Shown: positions 12,103 through 23,886 of the stretch, piece by piece
How the letters are laid out: every line of letters starts with the position of its first letter
Numbering within the stretch: position 1 is the first letter of the stretch
Source of the DNA: Nissolia schottii
Lineage: Eukaryota; Streptophyta; Magnoliopsida; Fabales; Fabaceae
NCBI GenBank assembly: GCA_003254905.1
Contig: QANU01101148.1
Location: 626,191 to 690,190, forward strand
DNA length: 64,000 bases
Reading direction: 5' to 3'
Notes under the pieces: generated by a model
Seen by the model: the letters and a program-made list of their open reading frames with translations, nothing else
Told to the model about the DNA's origin: nothing
Database searches by the model: none
Program-made: the position numbers and the translations under genes

Positions 12103-12830
12103 CTACTCCTCTAGGTCTGCCTTTGGATCCTTCCATGGGGAGTCATTCTTAGAAGCACCACATGGTCCATGTATCATGAAGTTTTTTATCGTGTTGTAAT
12201 AATCAATATCAACCATTATGTCTAGGATTGCAACATATATAATCTTGTTGATATCTTGTGTGTCTTTTAGTGCAAGAAATATCAAAATGTCTGCATGTGG
12301 GAGGCCATATTTTTGAAACTCGATGGTATAGGTAACTAGAATTAGGTACCAAAAATAAACAATGTCAAGTTTTATTACTTGCAATTGTAGTTTCTATTTT
12401 AATGAAAGATAGTGTGAAAAGAAAAGTATTTGCTTTAAATATTTGATTTTTCCAAATATCTTTTATCATCTAATTAAGTTTTGTTTTAAAAATTCTTATG
12501 ACAATGTCAGGTCTAATTTCAAATCCCTTTTTCTAACAAAACGTTGAATCTCAAGCCATTTTAGATTACAAGTAAATATAATAAAAAGATTAGGGTATCT
12601 AACTGATCTAAAATTCGCCATGGCATCTTGATAATTTTGTATCATATTTCTAGAACCTCTAAAAAAAGATGATGCTAAGACTATTTGTTTCCTAGCTGTT
12701 GATGGATTGGTTCCCCCATTCAAAACTACGTCAACGTACATTTCACACCTTATTTTTTTTTTTATTCTTTCGAATTCACCTTCGTCTCTAGGCCTCAATC
12801 ATTGAGTACCCATCTACTATGAATTGTTGA
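12103..12830 (-). pseudogene. Helitron Rep (helitron-like N-terminal domain) remnant
   Basis: Two minus-strand frames (12798-12496 and 12384-12103) resemble successive parts of the plant Helitron replication initiator. The first has the block LASSFFRGSRNMIQNYQDAM. The second has IEFQKYGLPHADIL followed by FMIHGPCG. Between them lies recognisable but degraded sequence (KLN.MIKDIWKNQIF in another frame), so the gene is frameshifted. In working Helitrons the Rep HUH motif reads GLPHxH; here it is GLPHAD, so the second catalytic His is missing. No helicase domain and no Helitron ends (5' TC, 3' CTRR) were found nearby. It is a dead fragment of a rolling-circle DNA transposon. Confidence 0.75.
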
Positions 12831-12839
12831 AATAATCAC

Positions 12840-13205
12840 TTCGAAAAAAGCAGTGGAGAAAGTCCCAGAGACTTTTCAGCCGAACCTCTAGAAAGAGAAG
12901 TGGACCTCACCATAAAACTAGAACCAGGGGTCCAACCCATCTTCATAACTCTGTATAGGATGGCTCTCGCCGAGGTCCGAGAGTTACAAAAGTAGTTGCA
13001 AGAGTTACTGGACAAAGTTTTTATCAGACCTAGTAACTCTACGTGGGGTGTCCCAGTGCTATTTGTTAAGAAGAATGACGGAACTATGAGGATGTGCGTA
13101 GGTTACCATCAGCTAAATAAGTTTATAGCAAAGAATCGTTACCCTCTGCCACGTATCGATAACTTGTTTGATCAGTTGCAAGGAGCAGTCAATTTTTCTA
13201 TGTAG
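12840..13205 (+). mobile_element. Ty3/gypsy reverse transcriptase fragment (fossil)
   Basis: The frame at 12996-13205 has the start of a gypsy reverse transcriptase: [19 protein letters not shown], then [14 protein letters not shown] and [15 protein letters not shown]. Sequence just upstream resembles the protease-to-reverse-transcriptase linker. Only this piece is present, and no LTRs can be paired with it. It is an old, broken remnant lying next to the Helitron remnant. Confidence 0.8.
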
Positions 13206-13799
13206 TATAGGGAATAAAACAATCAATTATTTTATAACATTGAGGGAATGGGTCCCACATGAGTGTCTATTCCATGTGAGACCTCAGACAGAGACAGAGT
13301 GGACCTTGTAGACTAGCAAATATGAACCCAACTTCTAAACCGTAACTCTGATTGACAAGCAGTTAGAAGTTCTAAAATCAACACATAACAAGGATGAACA
13401 TAACCTAGACACCCTAAAATATATGGAAACTAGACCTAAGACCCCTCTGTGGGTCTCTAGTCTAAGGGCTAACTCAATTGGGCTGGCAATTAGCTGCCAG
13501 ACTAGCTGATGGTTGATCGGTCTTTAACACTAACTGTTGTTTCGTCCTATTAGCTAACTAGACTATTTTTGTCTTATTAGCTGAGTGAGATATTATATTT
13601 TATTATTTAGCTGTATAGTTCAAACATATACCTAGTTAAAAATATAATACTAATCTCTGTTTACTGTACTAAAAGAGAATATTCTATAATACAAAAAAAT
13701 GAGATGTTATACCTTCAATCTTCTCAAAAACTGAATAGCTTAGCCATGGGGCCTACAGGTTTCTCCTAGCACCTATAGGTTTCTATACAAGTCACCTTG
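13206..13799. other. Non-coding spacer, nothing recognised
   Basis: No open frame, RNA gene or terminal repeat was seen. It probably contains further repeat debris from the neighbouring fossils. Confidence 0.5.
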
Positions 13800-14200
13800 A
13801 TGATACCTCTATTGCAAGTCTCTACATAGCTTCGATGCAACCTCAATCCACTGCACACTTTTCATAATCTCTAGATCCAATGAATTCCTAATCGAGTACA
13901 CCAAGAAGGTGTTGCAACGGTCCCAAGCTTGAAAATTGACATGATCCCCTTGAGGCATGGGCATTGTGCCATCAACATCTGTAGTTTGTTCTTTGCCTTG
14001 AACGTTGGTCACATAGACAGTGCCCAAGAATGATATTTACTCCTAGTGAGGGTCACAACAACGATCATACATCCAGGGTTATCATTTGGATGGAGGAAGT
14101 TTGGGGCTGAAAGATTTTGCATGGGATTCGAAGAGAAATTTTGAGCTTGTCCTGTGATGTGGGGATTGACAATAGTAAAAAGGGGGATTGACACTTCCAC
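13800..14200 (-). mobile_element. Copia-type gag fragment (fossil)
   Basis: Overlapping minus-strand frames contain the usual N-terminal Copia gag pattern. 'NFLHPNDNPGCMIV...YHSWALSM' resembles the common 'LHPSDNPG...YHSWSRAM' block, and 'WDRCNTFLVYSIRNSL' follows. Only the N-terminal part is seen. It is old and broken. Confidence 0.65.
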
Positions 14201-15099
14201 TCTCCTTCACAGGCAATGCTCTTAAATTATAGGGCTCTAAAATGATTTGGCTCATTGGTAATTACTAATATAGCATTTGTTGAGTTTGTACAAAATAGAA
14301 GAGAAGGAGTGTGTGAGAGAACAATGTGCAGCATTTTTTTGGTTCAAAGCTTGGTTAAAATTGCACTCAATATTTAGATATCTATAAATAAAAAGAAATG
14401 AATGCTGTTTATTTTTACAAGAACAATAATAAAGACTTGAACTCCTTAAACTATTCCCTAAGAGTCCTATTGTTCCAATATCATTTCCAATAACAATGCT
14501 AATCTCAAGGCTGAATATATTTAATCCATGCATTATTCTTAACAAAATTATCCGCTTGCTATCATAAATAATTCTATTCTATATTAATTAAAAGTTTGGG
14601 ATTTTTCCATTATTATTTCGGTGAAAAATTTATCTCCTAAACTTATTTTATTAAATATACTTAAACTTATCTTTTCAGCTATTTTTAAATTCAAATTTTA
14701 AATTCCCTAACTTCTATAACAAACACTATTCAATTATGTTTTTTTATAAAACAAACTCTCTAATTTTAATATATTTTATTTAAAATTAATCTCATTTACT
14801 AAAAGAAATTATTCATTATAAAACAAAATTGTTGCTTAAATCTAATGAACATAAATGAAAACAAATATATCAAAATAATTTCGTATAATACACTGATACT
14901 ATACTAGTTATATGTAAAAATTTCAACCAAAAAACATTGTTTCCAAATTACATGATCGATTCTTAAGACTAAATAATTGTAATTGATATCCTGTTCCAAC
15001 ATATGAACTTAACTTAGAAGGCGCCTTACGTTTTGTTTTTTCTATTGTTACATTGCTGCTTTTATACATAGTCATAGACCCTGCCACTGCGCAAGCTAC
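14201..15099. other. AT-rich intergenic DNA
   Basis: This is very AT-rich with no convincing frame. A stretch near 14575-14760 resembles 28225-28330 in wording and may be a diffuse repeat. Confidence 0.5.
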
Positions 15100-16680
15100 A
15101 GAAACCGTGTTCTGTTGGACTTAGAAGGCTGAAAGGAAAGTGTGGTATGGTTGGTCATGTCCCAAGAACGTTTGGTTGGTCTCGGACACAGATTTGGTCC
15201 CTGAATCTTACATTCTTAGTTTAGGAATCCCCAAATCTAACGGTCAAATCAAAAACCCAAACACCCAATTAAGCCGTAATAATATCACAAATTTTCTGCT
15301 GCTCCTCCTCCTCCAATCCAACCACTACCCTCTAGTTTTACCAACACATACATATATGTCTTCGCTGCATTTCGTCAAGAGGCAAATTAGCACAAAAGAA
15401 ACTCACCATTCCTTAACTCTCCTTCCTCATCATTGCTTGTGAATTAACACACAACACTGACTGGTCCAGTATCTAGCGCGTGAAAGGGTAAAAAAAAACA
15501 CAAGTTGAAACATGTTGCAGAGAAGTGAAGATGTGTGTGAACTTCAAAAATGCACGCAATCCTTCCCCTGGTTACAAGTTTTCGGGTAAGCCTCCACCAT
15601 ATCCTATTATATTTATGCAATATGATGCATGTCTACATGTTCCTGCAATTTATATCGTTATTTGTTTCTGCTTCTCTTCTCACACGATAGAATATAACAA
15701 AATGTGCAATGTGAATCAACTAATTTAGAACTATTAAGTTTATGCGGGTCCTTAGAATTATGTTCCCGGAGTACTTTCATCGAAAGAAACTGACCGATTG
15801 GTGTCTCACATAGAATTAGATCAAGAAATGCCATAAACTAGACAAGTCACTCTGTTGTTTATTAAACACAAACATTGATTGTTAAGTCATCACATAATGA
15901 GAGTAGTTCGACGATATCATGTTATCAAATTCTCATGAATGTTGCTACGCAGTTTTATTTTAATTTTTTGTTGATTGTTTTTGGTACACAACAAGGGTGT
16001 TTAGTGGTGCGGGCTTGATGCTAACCTGTTTTTTGTTTATTTGTTGCTTGTTGCTACGCAATTTAAATGGTTGTGTAATTCAAACATTTAAAAGAAAAAA
16101 ATTAACTGTTCAGCTTTTTCCTTTTTCTCTTTTTGTTTTTTGTCATCCGTTTCAGGCTGTATATAATGCTAATCAGACCCACTACAAATCCGGTTTTTTC
16201 TTTGGGCCATATCCATTAGACATTTAAAAAGAAAATACCTGTACCAAGTTTTCTTTTCTTCTTTTTTTTTTTTTCTTTTTTTTCAATTTACGCAGAGAAA
16301 TGTGTCAGTTGTTTGTAGCAAGTCAATAACAAAATACACTATCACTCTCAAGTAAAATTTTTTTTTAAAAAAAAAACTATTACCATTTTATAACCGTAAA
16401 ATAAAAAACCATTCTTTTCTTGGTACAAATGGCTTTGACATGCTGTGAAAGCCATCGCACGATTTTCAAGACCAGTGGAAAGGAAAATACCATGAAGTTA
16501 GTATATTTTCTGTATGATATTTTGCTTATGAAAACAGCTAATTTAATTTTATTTCAAAAATACGTATGCATAAAAACTAACGCTATTGTCCCGTGTACAT
16601 CAAAAGTCTATAGTGCTTTTCTGACATTGAAATTTACTGAAGGAATTCTTTATGGTAGACATAAATCGTTCCTTAAACTT
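15100..16680 (+). other. Unrecognised region with possible exon-like segments
   Basis: A CT/CA-rich stretch (15290-15430) resembling a 5' UTR precedes an ATG at about 15512 and a short frame that reaches a GTAAGCC donor-like site near 15585. A T-rich tract and CAG acceptor near 16155 precede a short open segment (AVYNANQTHYKSGFFFG) that stops within 25 codons. The protein is not recognised and the splice pattern is not proven. It could be a small gene, a long non-coding RNA or a relic. Confidence 0.18.
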
Positions 16681-17249
16681 TAACTGTCATAATACAATTC
16701 TGCATATACAGAGCGCAGGTGAGACTTGAAAGGGGAGCCACATAATAGTGAAAATGAAAATAAAAATTCAATTAAATGCTCAAAACAGTTGGCAACGACT
16801 GGTAGCTTGAGACTTTGAGTTGAGGATTTTTTTTTTTTGGGGTTAGAATAGTCGTCTCCTTCCATCTTTGGAGGATGGTCAGATTTTATGACTCTTCCAA
16901 ATTAGGTAATTCATAATATTTTATGAACAATGTTATATACATATCAACATTTCTCTCATATGTAACAAATGTGGTAGCAATAGAATGTCTATTCAAGCTG
17001 AGACTGTGTGCGCTTAATTACGATTTTTCTCTTTTTCGGTTCAGATACTAATTGAATAAGAGTAATTTTATTTTCAATAATTGTGAGAGTCAATTTTATT
17101 TCAAAATAAAGAAAAATATACGTGAGAAAATCACAAAGAACACCATTATATAGATCCTAAATCACCGACATATCGGCGACAATGTAAAAAAGGTCTCACT
17201 AAAGATTCTCATCTAGTCAAAAAAACCCTTACCCTTTGTTTGGGAAAAA
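16681..17249. other. AT-rich spacer, nothing recognised
   Basis: No coding frame or structured repeat was seen before the LINE remnant that begins around 17250. Confidence 0.5.
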
Positions 17250-20058
17250 ATATATACTAAATCAACCAATAAGGTTAAGAGATCGCAAAAGAAAAAGAAA
17301 AATAATAAAAGAGATCACAACCAACACACATACCAACCAAACGTAACAAAATGACAATTCCTTTTTTCGCCTCACAAAACCACTCACAAGCAACGTAGTA
17401 ACAAAGTAACTTTTGACCTTCTTTAGAAAACTCCCTAGCCTCTAATACAAGTGAACTTGTAACAGATAAAGTACTAAAGAGCACCCAAGGTCACCTTACC
17501 GATCACATGAAATTAATATGATAACATTCATCAATAGTCCACTCCATTGCTGCAGTAGATAGATCATAGAGCTAGCATTTTCCCCCATTTACCTACCTAG
17601 AATTCCATCATTCGCATAGTTTCTTGTAAACAAACATTTTTACCATAAAATATATGAAAATTTCTTGTGAGCCAAATAGCCCGTTATAAAGAACACAATC
17701 CGCCACTCCTTTTTTCACCTTTTGACACTTACAACCATCCAAGTAAGCATGTTCTACCTACACCTGTATTAACCTAGAAGACACCTCATTTTCGCTTCCA
17801 CATAATTCATAGACACCGAGAGAAATCACAGTTAAAAATAGATGATCAATGTTATTATTTTCACGACCACATAGGATAGCATATCCTATTGTTTAATGAT
17901 GTTAAACTTTCGTAGGCGATCCTTTGCGTTTATCCTCCCATCACAAACCATGCCAAAATTACAACTCTAGGGGCCAACCCTTTCCGCACACTAGCAGGCA
18001 AGCTTAAACAACTAACATTTTGTTCTTGAGCTGCAATTTTTCAGTGGTTAGCAAAAAGGATTTAACAGAGAACACCCCATTGTTACCATAACTCAACCGA
18101 GTTCACCTTGTCAGAACATAGATTGGTACCTTCAAGCATAGTCTGCAAATTATTCAAAAGCCCCTGTTCCCATTGAAACAAATTTCTCCTCCATTAAAAG
18201 CTCCAGACAAAGTGTAGACCATCCCAAAAGTCACATTCAACAATTTTACAATTCTTTTGAGTTGAAATTGTAAACAATCTTGTAAAAGAATCTTTAAGCC
18301 TCGTGTCCAATGCACAAATCCTACTAGAAAAAAGTTTGGTTGCCATCACCCACCTCCATTCTTATACCTTCACCACCATTTAAACAGCAGGATAGTGTTT
18401 TTATAGCCAAGTCGTCATGCCAAGACCACCAGATTCTCTTGGTAATTGAACTTGGCTCCATTTCACTAATGGAATTCCCTATCACCGACACTCAGGTGAA
18501 CACACGTCACATATTAGGATCAACAGGGATACCAAGATATGTAAAGGGAGTGAGATGTCTTGGCACCGCATGTATCTTCGAATATTATCCACCAATATGT
18601 CATCACATCCAATAGGAATCAAAGCATTATTTTAATAATTAATATGGAGCCCACACATAGCACAGAAACCTTCCAACAGAGGCATATAGTTAATGGTTGC
18701 TTCCTCTGTTGGGCAAAATAACACAGTATCATAAAAAAAAAAAAAAACTAAAGATGAGACAAATGTATATTATCCGCGTCAATCAACAACCTCTGAATGT
18801 CACATTCTACAACCGCCATGCTTATCATCTTATTTAGCATTTCAGGATAAATAGAAAAAGTGATTAGAGTCAACTTGATGAAGACCCCTTGATGCGAATT
18901 TTGCAACGCTAGCAAGTGCACTAGCTCATACAAATAATAATAAAAAATATTATAAAGCTCAGATTATCGAACCCATAAGGATAATATTACACTAGATTTT
19001 AATTAACAAATAATTTGATTTAATTAATTGGAAGACTTTTAGAAAATTGGTTTTGAAGATAATAAAACAAAATATATAAATAATAAAGGATAAATAACAA
19101 TTAAATAGAAGATAGAAAAGGTTATGGAGATGGATAATAGGGAAATTGACTTCACCTACTCTAGATTCAGGCGTGTTCATAGACAAACACGGACAATTAT
19201 CCTAAAACATTGTTATTCAATTATTAATCCAGTTAACTAATGGTCGGGGTTCTTATCCTAATCACAAGCCTCTCTCTAGGTCGAACGATTATATTTACTT
19301 AGAATGACTATCTAATCTTTTGGCGTAACCTAATCTATTAAAAGCATGAATGATTTATGAATTCCTCACACAGGACCACATAGGTTGCGTTTATTCTTCT
19401 TGGGTTGTTGCTCAACCTATGATTTCTATAATAGAGCACTCTCACATTCCTTTTCTCAAATTCATGCAAGACAATAATTCATTCAATTAATGGCCAGTTA
19501 ATCAAAATCATTAAGAAAAGTTCATAGAAACTAAATTAACATTGATAGAAAAACTTAATAACAAAGAGGTTTTATGATAACATCATCAAAGAAATAGCTA
19601 TATCAAATGCCCTAGTAGGGACTTAGTTCATAATGGAAGAAGAAGGAAGAGGAGGATGAGGAGAAGAAGAAGAAGAAAAAACCAAAAAATAAAGGTTCCA
19701 TGAAAGAACAATGATAGAGACTTGACTTGGGGATAAATTGGGATCTCTCCCTCATCGCGTCACACCTTTGGAGTCTCCGTCTTCGCACCTGATAGCTCTC
19801 CTAGGGTTGCCTCAATCGTCCCCTATGTGTGGCGCGCCTTATGAAATTGGGAAAAAAAATCCCTTTTATACCTCATGTGAGCTTAGGGACATTAAAAATT
19901 GAAATCCTTGCTCTGCCATCAACTTGCGCTAGTCAAAACTCCTCAGTTACACTTGGAGCTCCCTGGACACCAATTCGCGCGAGTTGACCTTCTAACTCAC
20001 GTGAGTTAATCCTTCTATTTTTCTGTGGTGAAAATTGTACTCCAAATAGTGTTCCTTT

Positions 20059-20717
20059 TGTTGGGTTGGGCTCCCTTCCTATGTGGAGAAAGGCTCAATA
20101 ATTGCAAACCCACTATTCTTACTTAATAGTGGAGAGGGGTCAGTTTTTAGGGTTAAGAGAGGAGGCAAAGAAAAGAGAGAAAATAAGGAGAAGAGAAGAA
20201 AAAGGTTTTTCCCGTTTTTTGTCTGCACAGCAAATTTCGATCGGCCGCCACCGCTTCGTTCACCGTTGGATCGGGCTGAAATTTTTACAGCAGGTTAGTA
20301 ACTAGTGATACTTCAATCTGGACGGTCGGACCGTCGAGAAGTTGTCTGAGCAGTGAGAAATTGGCCACGCATAGTAACAGCGAGGTTGGGGTTTTCTGGT
20401 TTCGTTTATTCTCTGTTTCATCATTCTTGCCTTGTTTCATTGGCTGATTATTGAGCACGATTTGTGCTATGATTGAGACTCTCTTGTACCCTTATTTTGA
20501 TCATAGTGGAGCTTGATTGACTGGCTTGTGCCCGTGGTTTTTACTTCTCACATTGAGAAGGTTTTCCACGTTAAAATTCCCGTGTCCCTTTTGTGTGTTA
20601 TTGTTATTGCCATTATTTGTTATTGCTGCTCATAGATTCTTGCAAGAAGGGAAAATTATTATCTGCTGCATATAGCTCTGATTGAGTTATCGAATTATTG
20701 TGTTGAATTTCCCATCA
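20059..20717 (+). repeat. 5' LTR of the Copia element
   Basis: It starts TGTTGGGTTGGGC and ends CCATCA. It is about 97% identical to the 3' copy. Short open frames inside it are not genes. Confidence 0.93.
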
Positions 20718-23227
20718 GAGTGGCATCAGAGCTCCTTGGTTGGGGTTATTTGACTTGCTTGAATGATGGAGGCAAATACAAATAAGATGGTCTGTTTGAA
20801 TGGCACTAACTATCACTTGTGGAAAGGAAAAACGAAGGATTTATTATTTGTGAAGAAATTGCATCTTCCTGTGTTTGCTACTGAGAAGCCGAAAGACAAG
20901 ACTGATGAGGAATGGAAGTTTGAGCATCAGCAGGTTTGTGGTTTTATTCGTCAGTATGTTGAAGACAATGTTTATAATCACATTGCTAATGAGGAAAATG
21001 CAAAATCCTTGTGGAAGAAGATTGAGACTTTGTATGCTTCTAGTTCAGGGAATAATAAATTATATTTGTTGAATTCCTTGATGAATTTGAGGTACAAGGA
21101 GGGCACTTCTATTTCAGATCACTTGAATGATTTTCAGGGGCTCCGAGATCAATTGTCAGGAATGAGCATCAAGTTTGATGATGAAGTGTTGGGACTATGG
21201 CTACTGAATACTCTACCAGATTCTTGGGAAACTTTTCGGGTTTCAATTACAAACTCATCCCCTGATGGTGTTGTCTCTTTGGAAAATGTTAAGAGTAGTG
21301 TTCTTAATGAGGAGATGAGAAGGAAGGCTCATGGTACTTCTTCTCATTCCGAGGTACTTGTCACTGAGAACAGGGGGAGAAGTCAGAAAAAGGAACCGAA
21401 AGGGAGTAGAGAGAAAAGCAGAAGTAAGTCCAAGTCCAGATACAAGAATGTGGAGTGTCATTATTGTCACAAAATGGGGCACATACAGAGAAATTGTTTA
21501 CAATGGAAAAGGGAGAGCAACGATAAGAAAGGGAAACAGAAAGAGAAGCATCATGACAATGATGATCGTGTTGCTACTGCTACTTGCGATTATGATCTTA
21601 TTATTCTCCGTGACCATGATTCAGTTAATCTTGTATCAGATGAGAGCATGTGGATAATTGATAGTGGTGCTACACTGCATGTTACACCAAGGAAGGAGTT
21701 CTTCACATCTTACACTTCTGGTGATTTTGGAGTGTTGAAGATGGGTAATGATGGTGTGTCTAAGGTGGTTGGTATTGGTGATGTTTGCCTGCAGACCAAC
21801 ATGGGAGTGCAGTTGTTACTTAGAGGAGTCAAACATGCTCCAGATGTCCGCTTTAATTTGATCTCTGTGCAGATGCTTGATGATGGTGGTTATGGAAATC
21901 ACTTTGGCTCAGGAAAATGGAAACTCACCAGAGGTAACTTAATTGTGGCTAAAGGGGAGAGAATCAGTAAACTGTATTGGACAAAAGCATTGGTTGCTAA
22001 AGACAGTGTGAACGCCATGGATATGGAGGCTTCTTTGTGGCACCGAAGGCTTAGTCATATCAGTGAGAAGGGGTTGAATTGTTTAGCTAAAAAGGATGTG
22101 CTTCCAGGATTGAAGAGTGCCGAGTTGGAGAAATGTTCTCATTGCATGGCTGGTAAGCAGACCAGAGTATCCTTCAAGAAGCACCCTCCCTCAAAGAAGT
22201 CAGAGTTGCTTGAATTGGTGCATTCTGATGTTTGTGGCCCATTGAAGGTAAAGTCATTTAGTGGTGCACTTTATTTTGTTACCTTTATTGATGATTGTTC
22301 CAGGAAGCTTTGGGTCTATGCTTTGAAGACAAAGGACCAGGTTCTGGAGAAATTCAAAGAATTCCATGTCTTGGTTGAGAGACAGTCAGGTAAGAAGCTG
22401 AAATGCATTCGTACTGACAATGGTGGTGAGTATTGTGGATCGTTTGATGTCTATTGCAAGCAGCACGGTATCAGACATGAAAAGACTCCTTCTAAAACTC
22501 CTCAGCTGAATGGTTTAGTGGAGAGGATGAACAGGACATTGATTGAAAGAGTTAGATGTATGCTTTCTGAAGCAAAGTTGCCTAATCATTTCTGGGGTGA
22601 GGCATTGTACACGGCAGTGCATGTTATTAATCTGAGTCCTGCAGTTGCCTTGAATGCTGAGGTGCCAGACAAGATTTGGTTTGGCAAGAATGTGTGGTAC
22701 TACTAGTTTGAGGCTTTGTTTTGGAGGTGATAAGCCTACCCTTGTAGGCTATACTGATTCTGATATGGCTGGAGACATAGATTCCAGAAGGTCGACTTCA
22801 GGCTACATGATTAAGTTTGCAGGGGGAGCTGTGGCATGGCACTCTAGACTACAGAAGTGTGTTGCGTTGTCCACTACTGAGGCAGAATTCATTGCCATTA
22901 CAGAAGCATGCAAGGAGTTGCTTTGGGTGAAGAAACTCTTGCAGGAGCTTGGTTTTGTTCAAGACAAGTACTTGCTATTTTGTGATAGTCAGAGTGCAAT
23001 TCATCTTGGTAAGAATTCAACTTTTCACTCTAGGTCAAAGCATATTGATGTGAGGTATCATTGGATACGTGATGCTTTGGAGGCTAGGTTGCTGGAGTTG
23101 GCAAAAGTTCATATAGATGATAATTGTGCTGATATGATGACTAAGACACTACCGAGAAGCAAGTTTGAAACTTGTTGTGAGATCGCCGGTTTGTCGATCA
23201 CCTCCACATAGTTGTGAGGGGGAGATT

Positions 23228-23886
23228 TGTTGGGTTGGGCTCCCTTCCTATGTGGAGAAAGGCCCAATATTTGCAAACCCACTATTCTCACTTAATAGTG
23301 GAGAGGGGTCAGTTTTTAGGGTTAAGAGAGGAGGCAGAGAAAAGAGAGAAAATAAGGAGAAGAGAAGAAAAAGGTTTTTCCCGTTTTTTGTCTGCACAGC
23401 AAATTTCGATCGGCCGCCACCGCTTTGTTCACTGTTGGATCGGGCTGAAATTTTTACAGCAGGTTTGTAACTAGTGATACTTCAATCTGGACGGTTGGAT
23501 CGTCGAGAAGTTGTATGACCAGTGAAAAATTGGCCACGCACAGTAACAACGAGGTTGGGGTTTTCTGGTTTCGTTTATTCTCTGTTTCATCATTCTTGCC
23601 TTGTTTCATTGGCTGATTATTGAGCGCGATTTGTGCTATGATTGAGACTCTCTTGTACCCTTATTTTGATCATAGTGGAGCTTGATTGACTGGCTTGTGC
23701 CCGCGGTTTTTACTTCTCACATTGAGAAGGTTTTCCACGTTAAAATTCCCGTGTCCCTTTTGTGTGTTATTGTTATTGCCATTATTTGTTATTGCTCCTC
23801 ATAGATTCTTGCAAGGAGGGAAAATTATTATCCGCTGCATATAGCTCTGATTGAGTTATCGAATTATTGTGTTGAATTTTCCATCA
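23228..23886 (+). repeat. 3' LTR of the Copia element
   Basis: It is the same length (659 bp) as the 5' copy, preceded by a GGGGGAGAT polypurine-like tract, and followed by CTTT, which matches the four bases before the 5' LTR. Confidence 0.93.

Larger units (their letters stand above)
20059..23886 (+). mobile_element. Ty1/Copia LTR retrotransposon, fairly young but broken
   Basis: Two 659-bp LTRs (20059-20717 and 23228-23886) bound a 2.5-kb interior. After the 5' LTR comes a primer-binding-like site (TGGCATCAGAGC, close to the initiator Met tRNA type). A purine-rich tract precedes the 3' LTR. Parts in order are: gag with a CCHC knuckle, protease (DSGAT), integrase (HRRLSH, then an H-H-C-C and D-D-E type core), and an RNase H part with the Copia hallmark ALSTTEAEF. 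The LTRs differ at about 20 of 659 positions (3%). At a commonly used plant rate of 1.3e-8 per site per year that is about 1.2 million years. The interior is shorter than that of whole Copia elements. The element is broken, with at least one break. A 4-bp duplication, CTTT, flanks it. Confidence 0.93.

Noticed and set aside
20083-20305. Two Lys/Arg-rich frames, repeated at 23165-23474
   Set aside because: They lie within or overlap the Copia LTRs. Their duplication is due to the LTR pair, not to a gene family.
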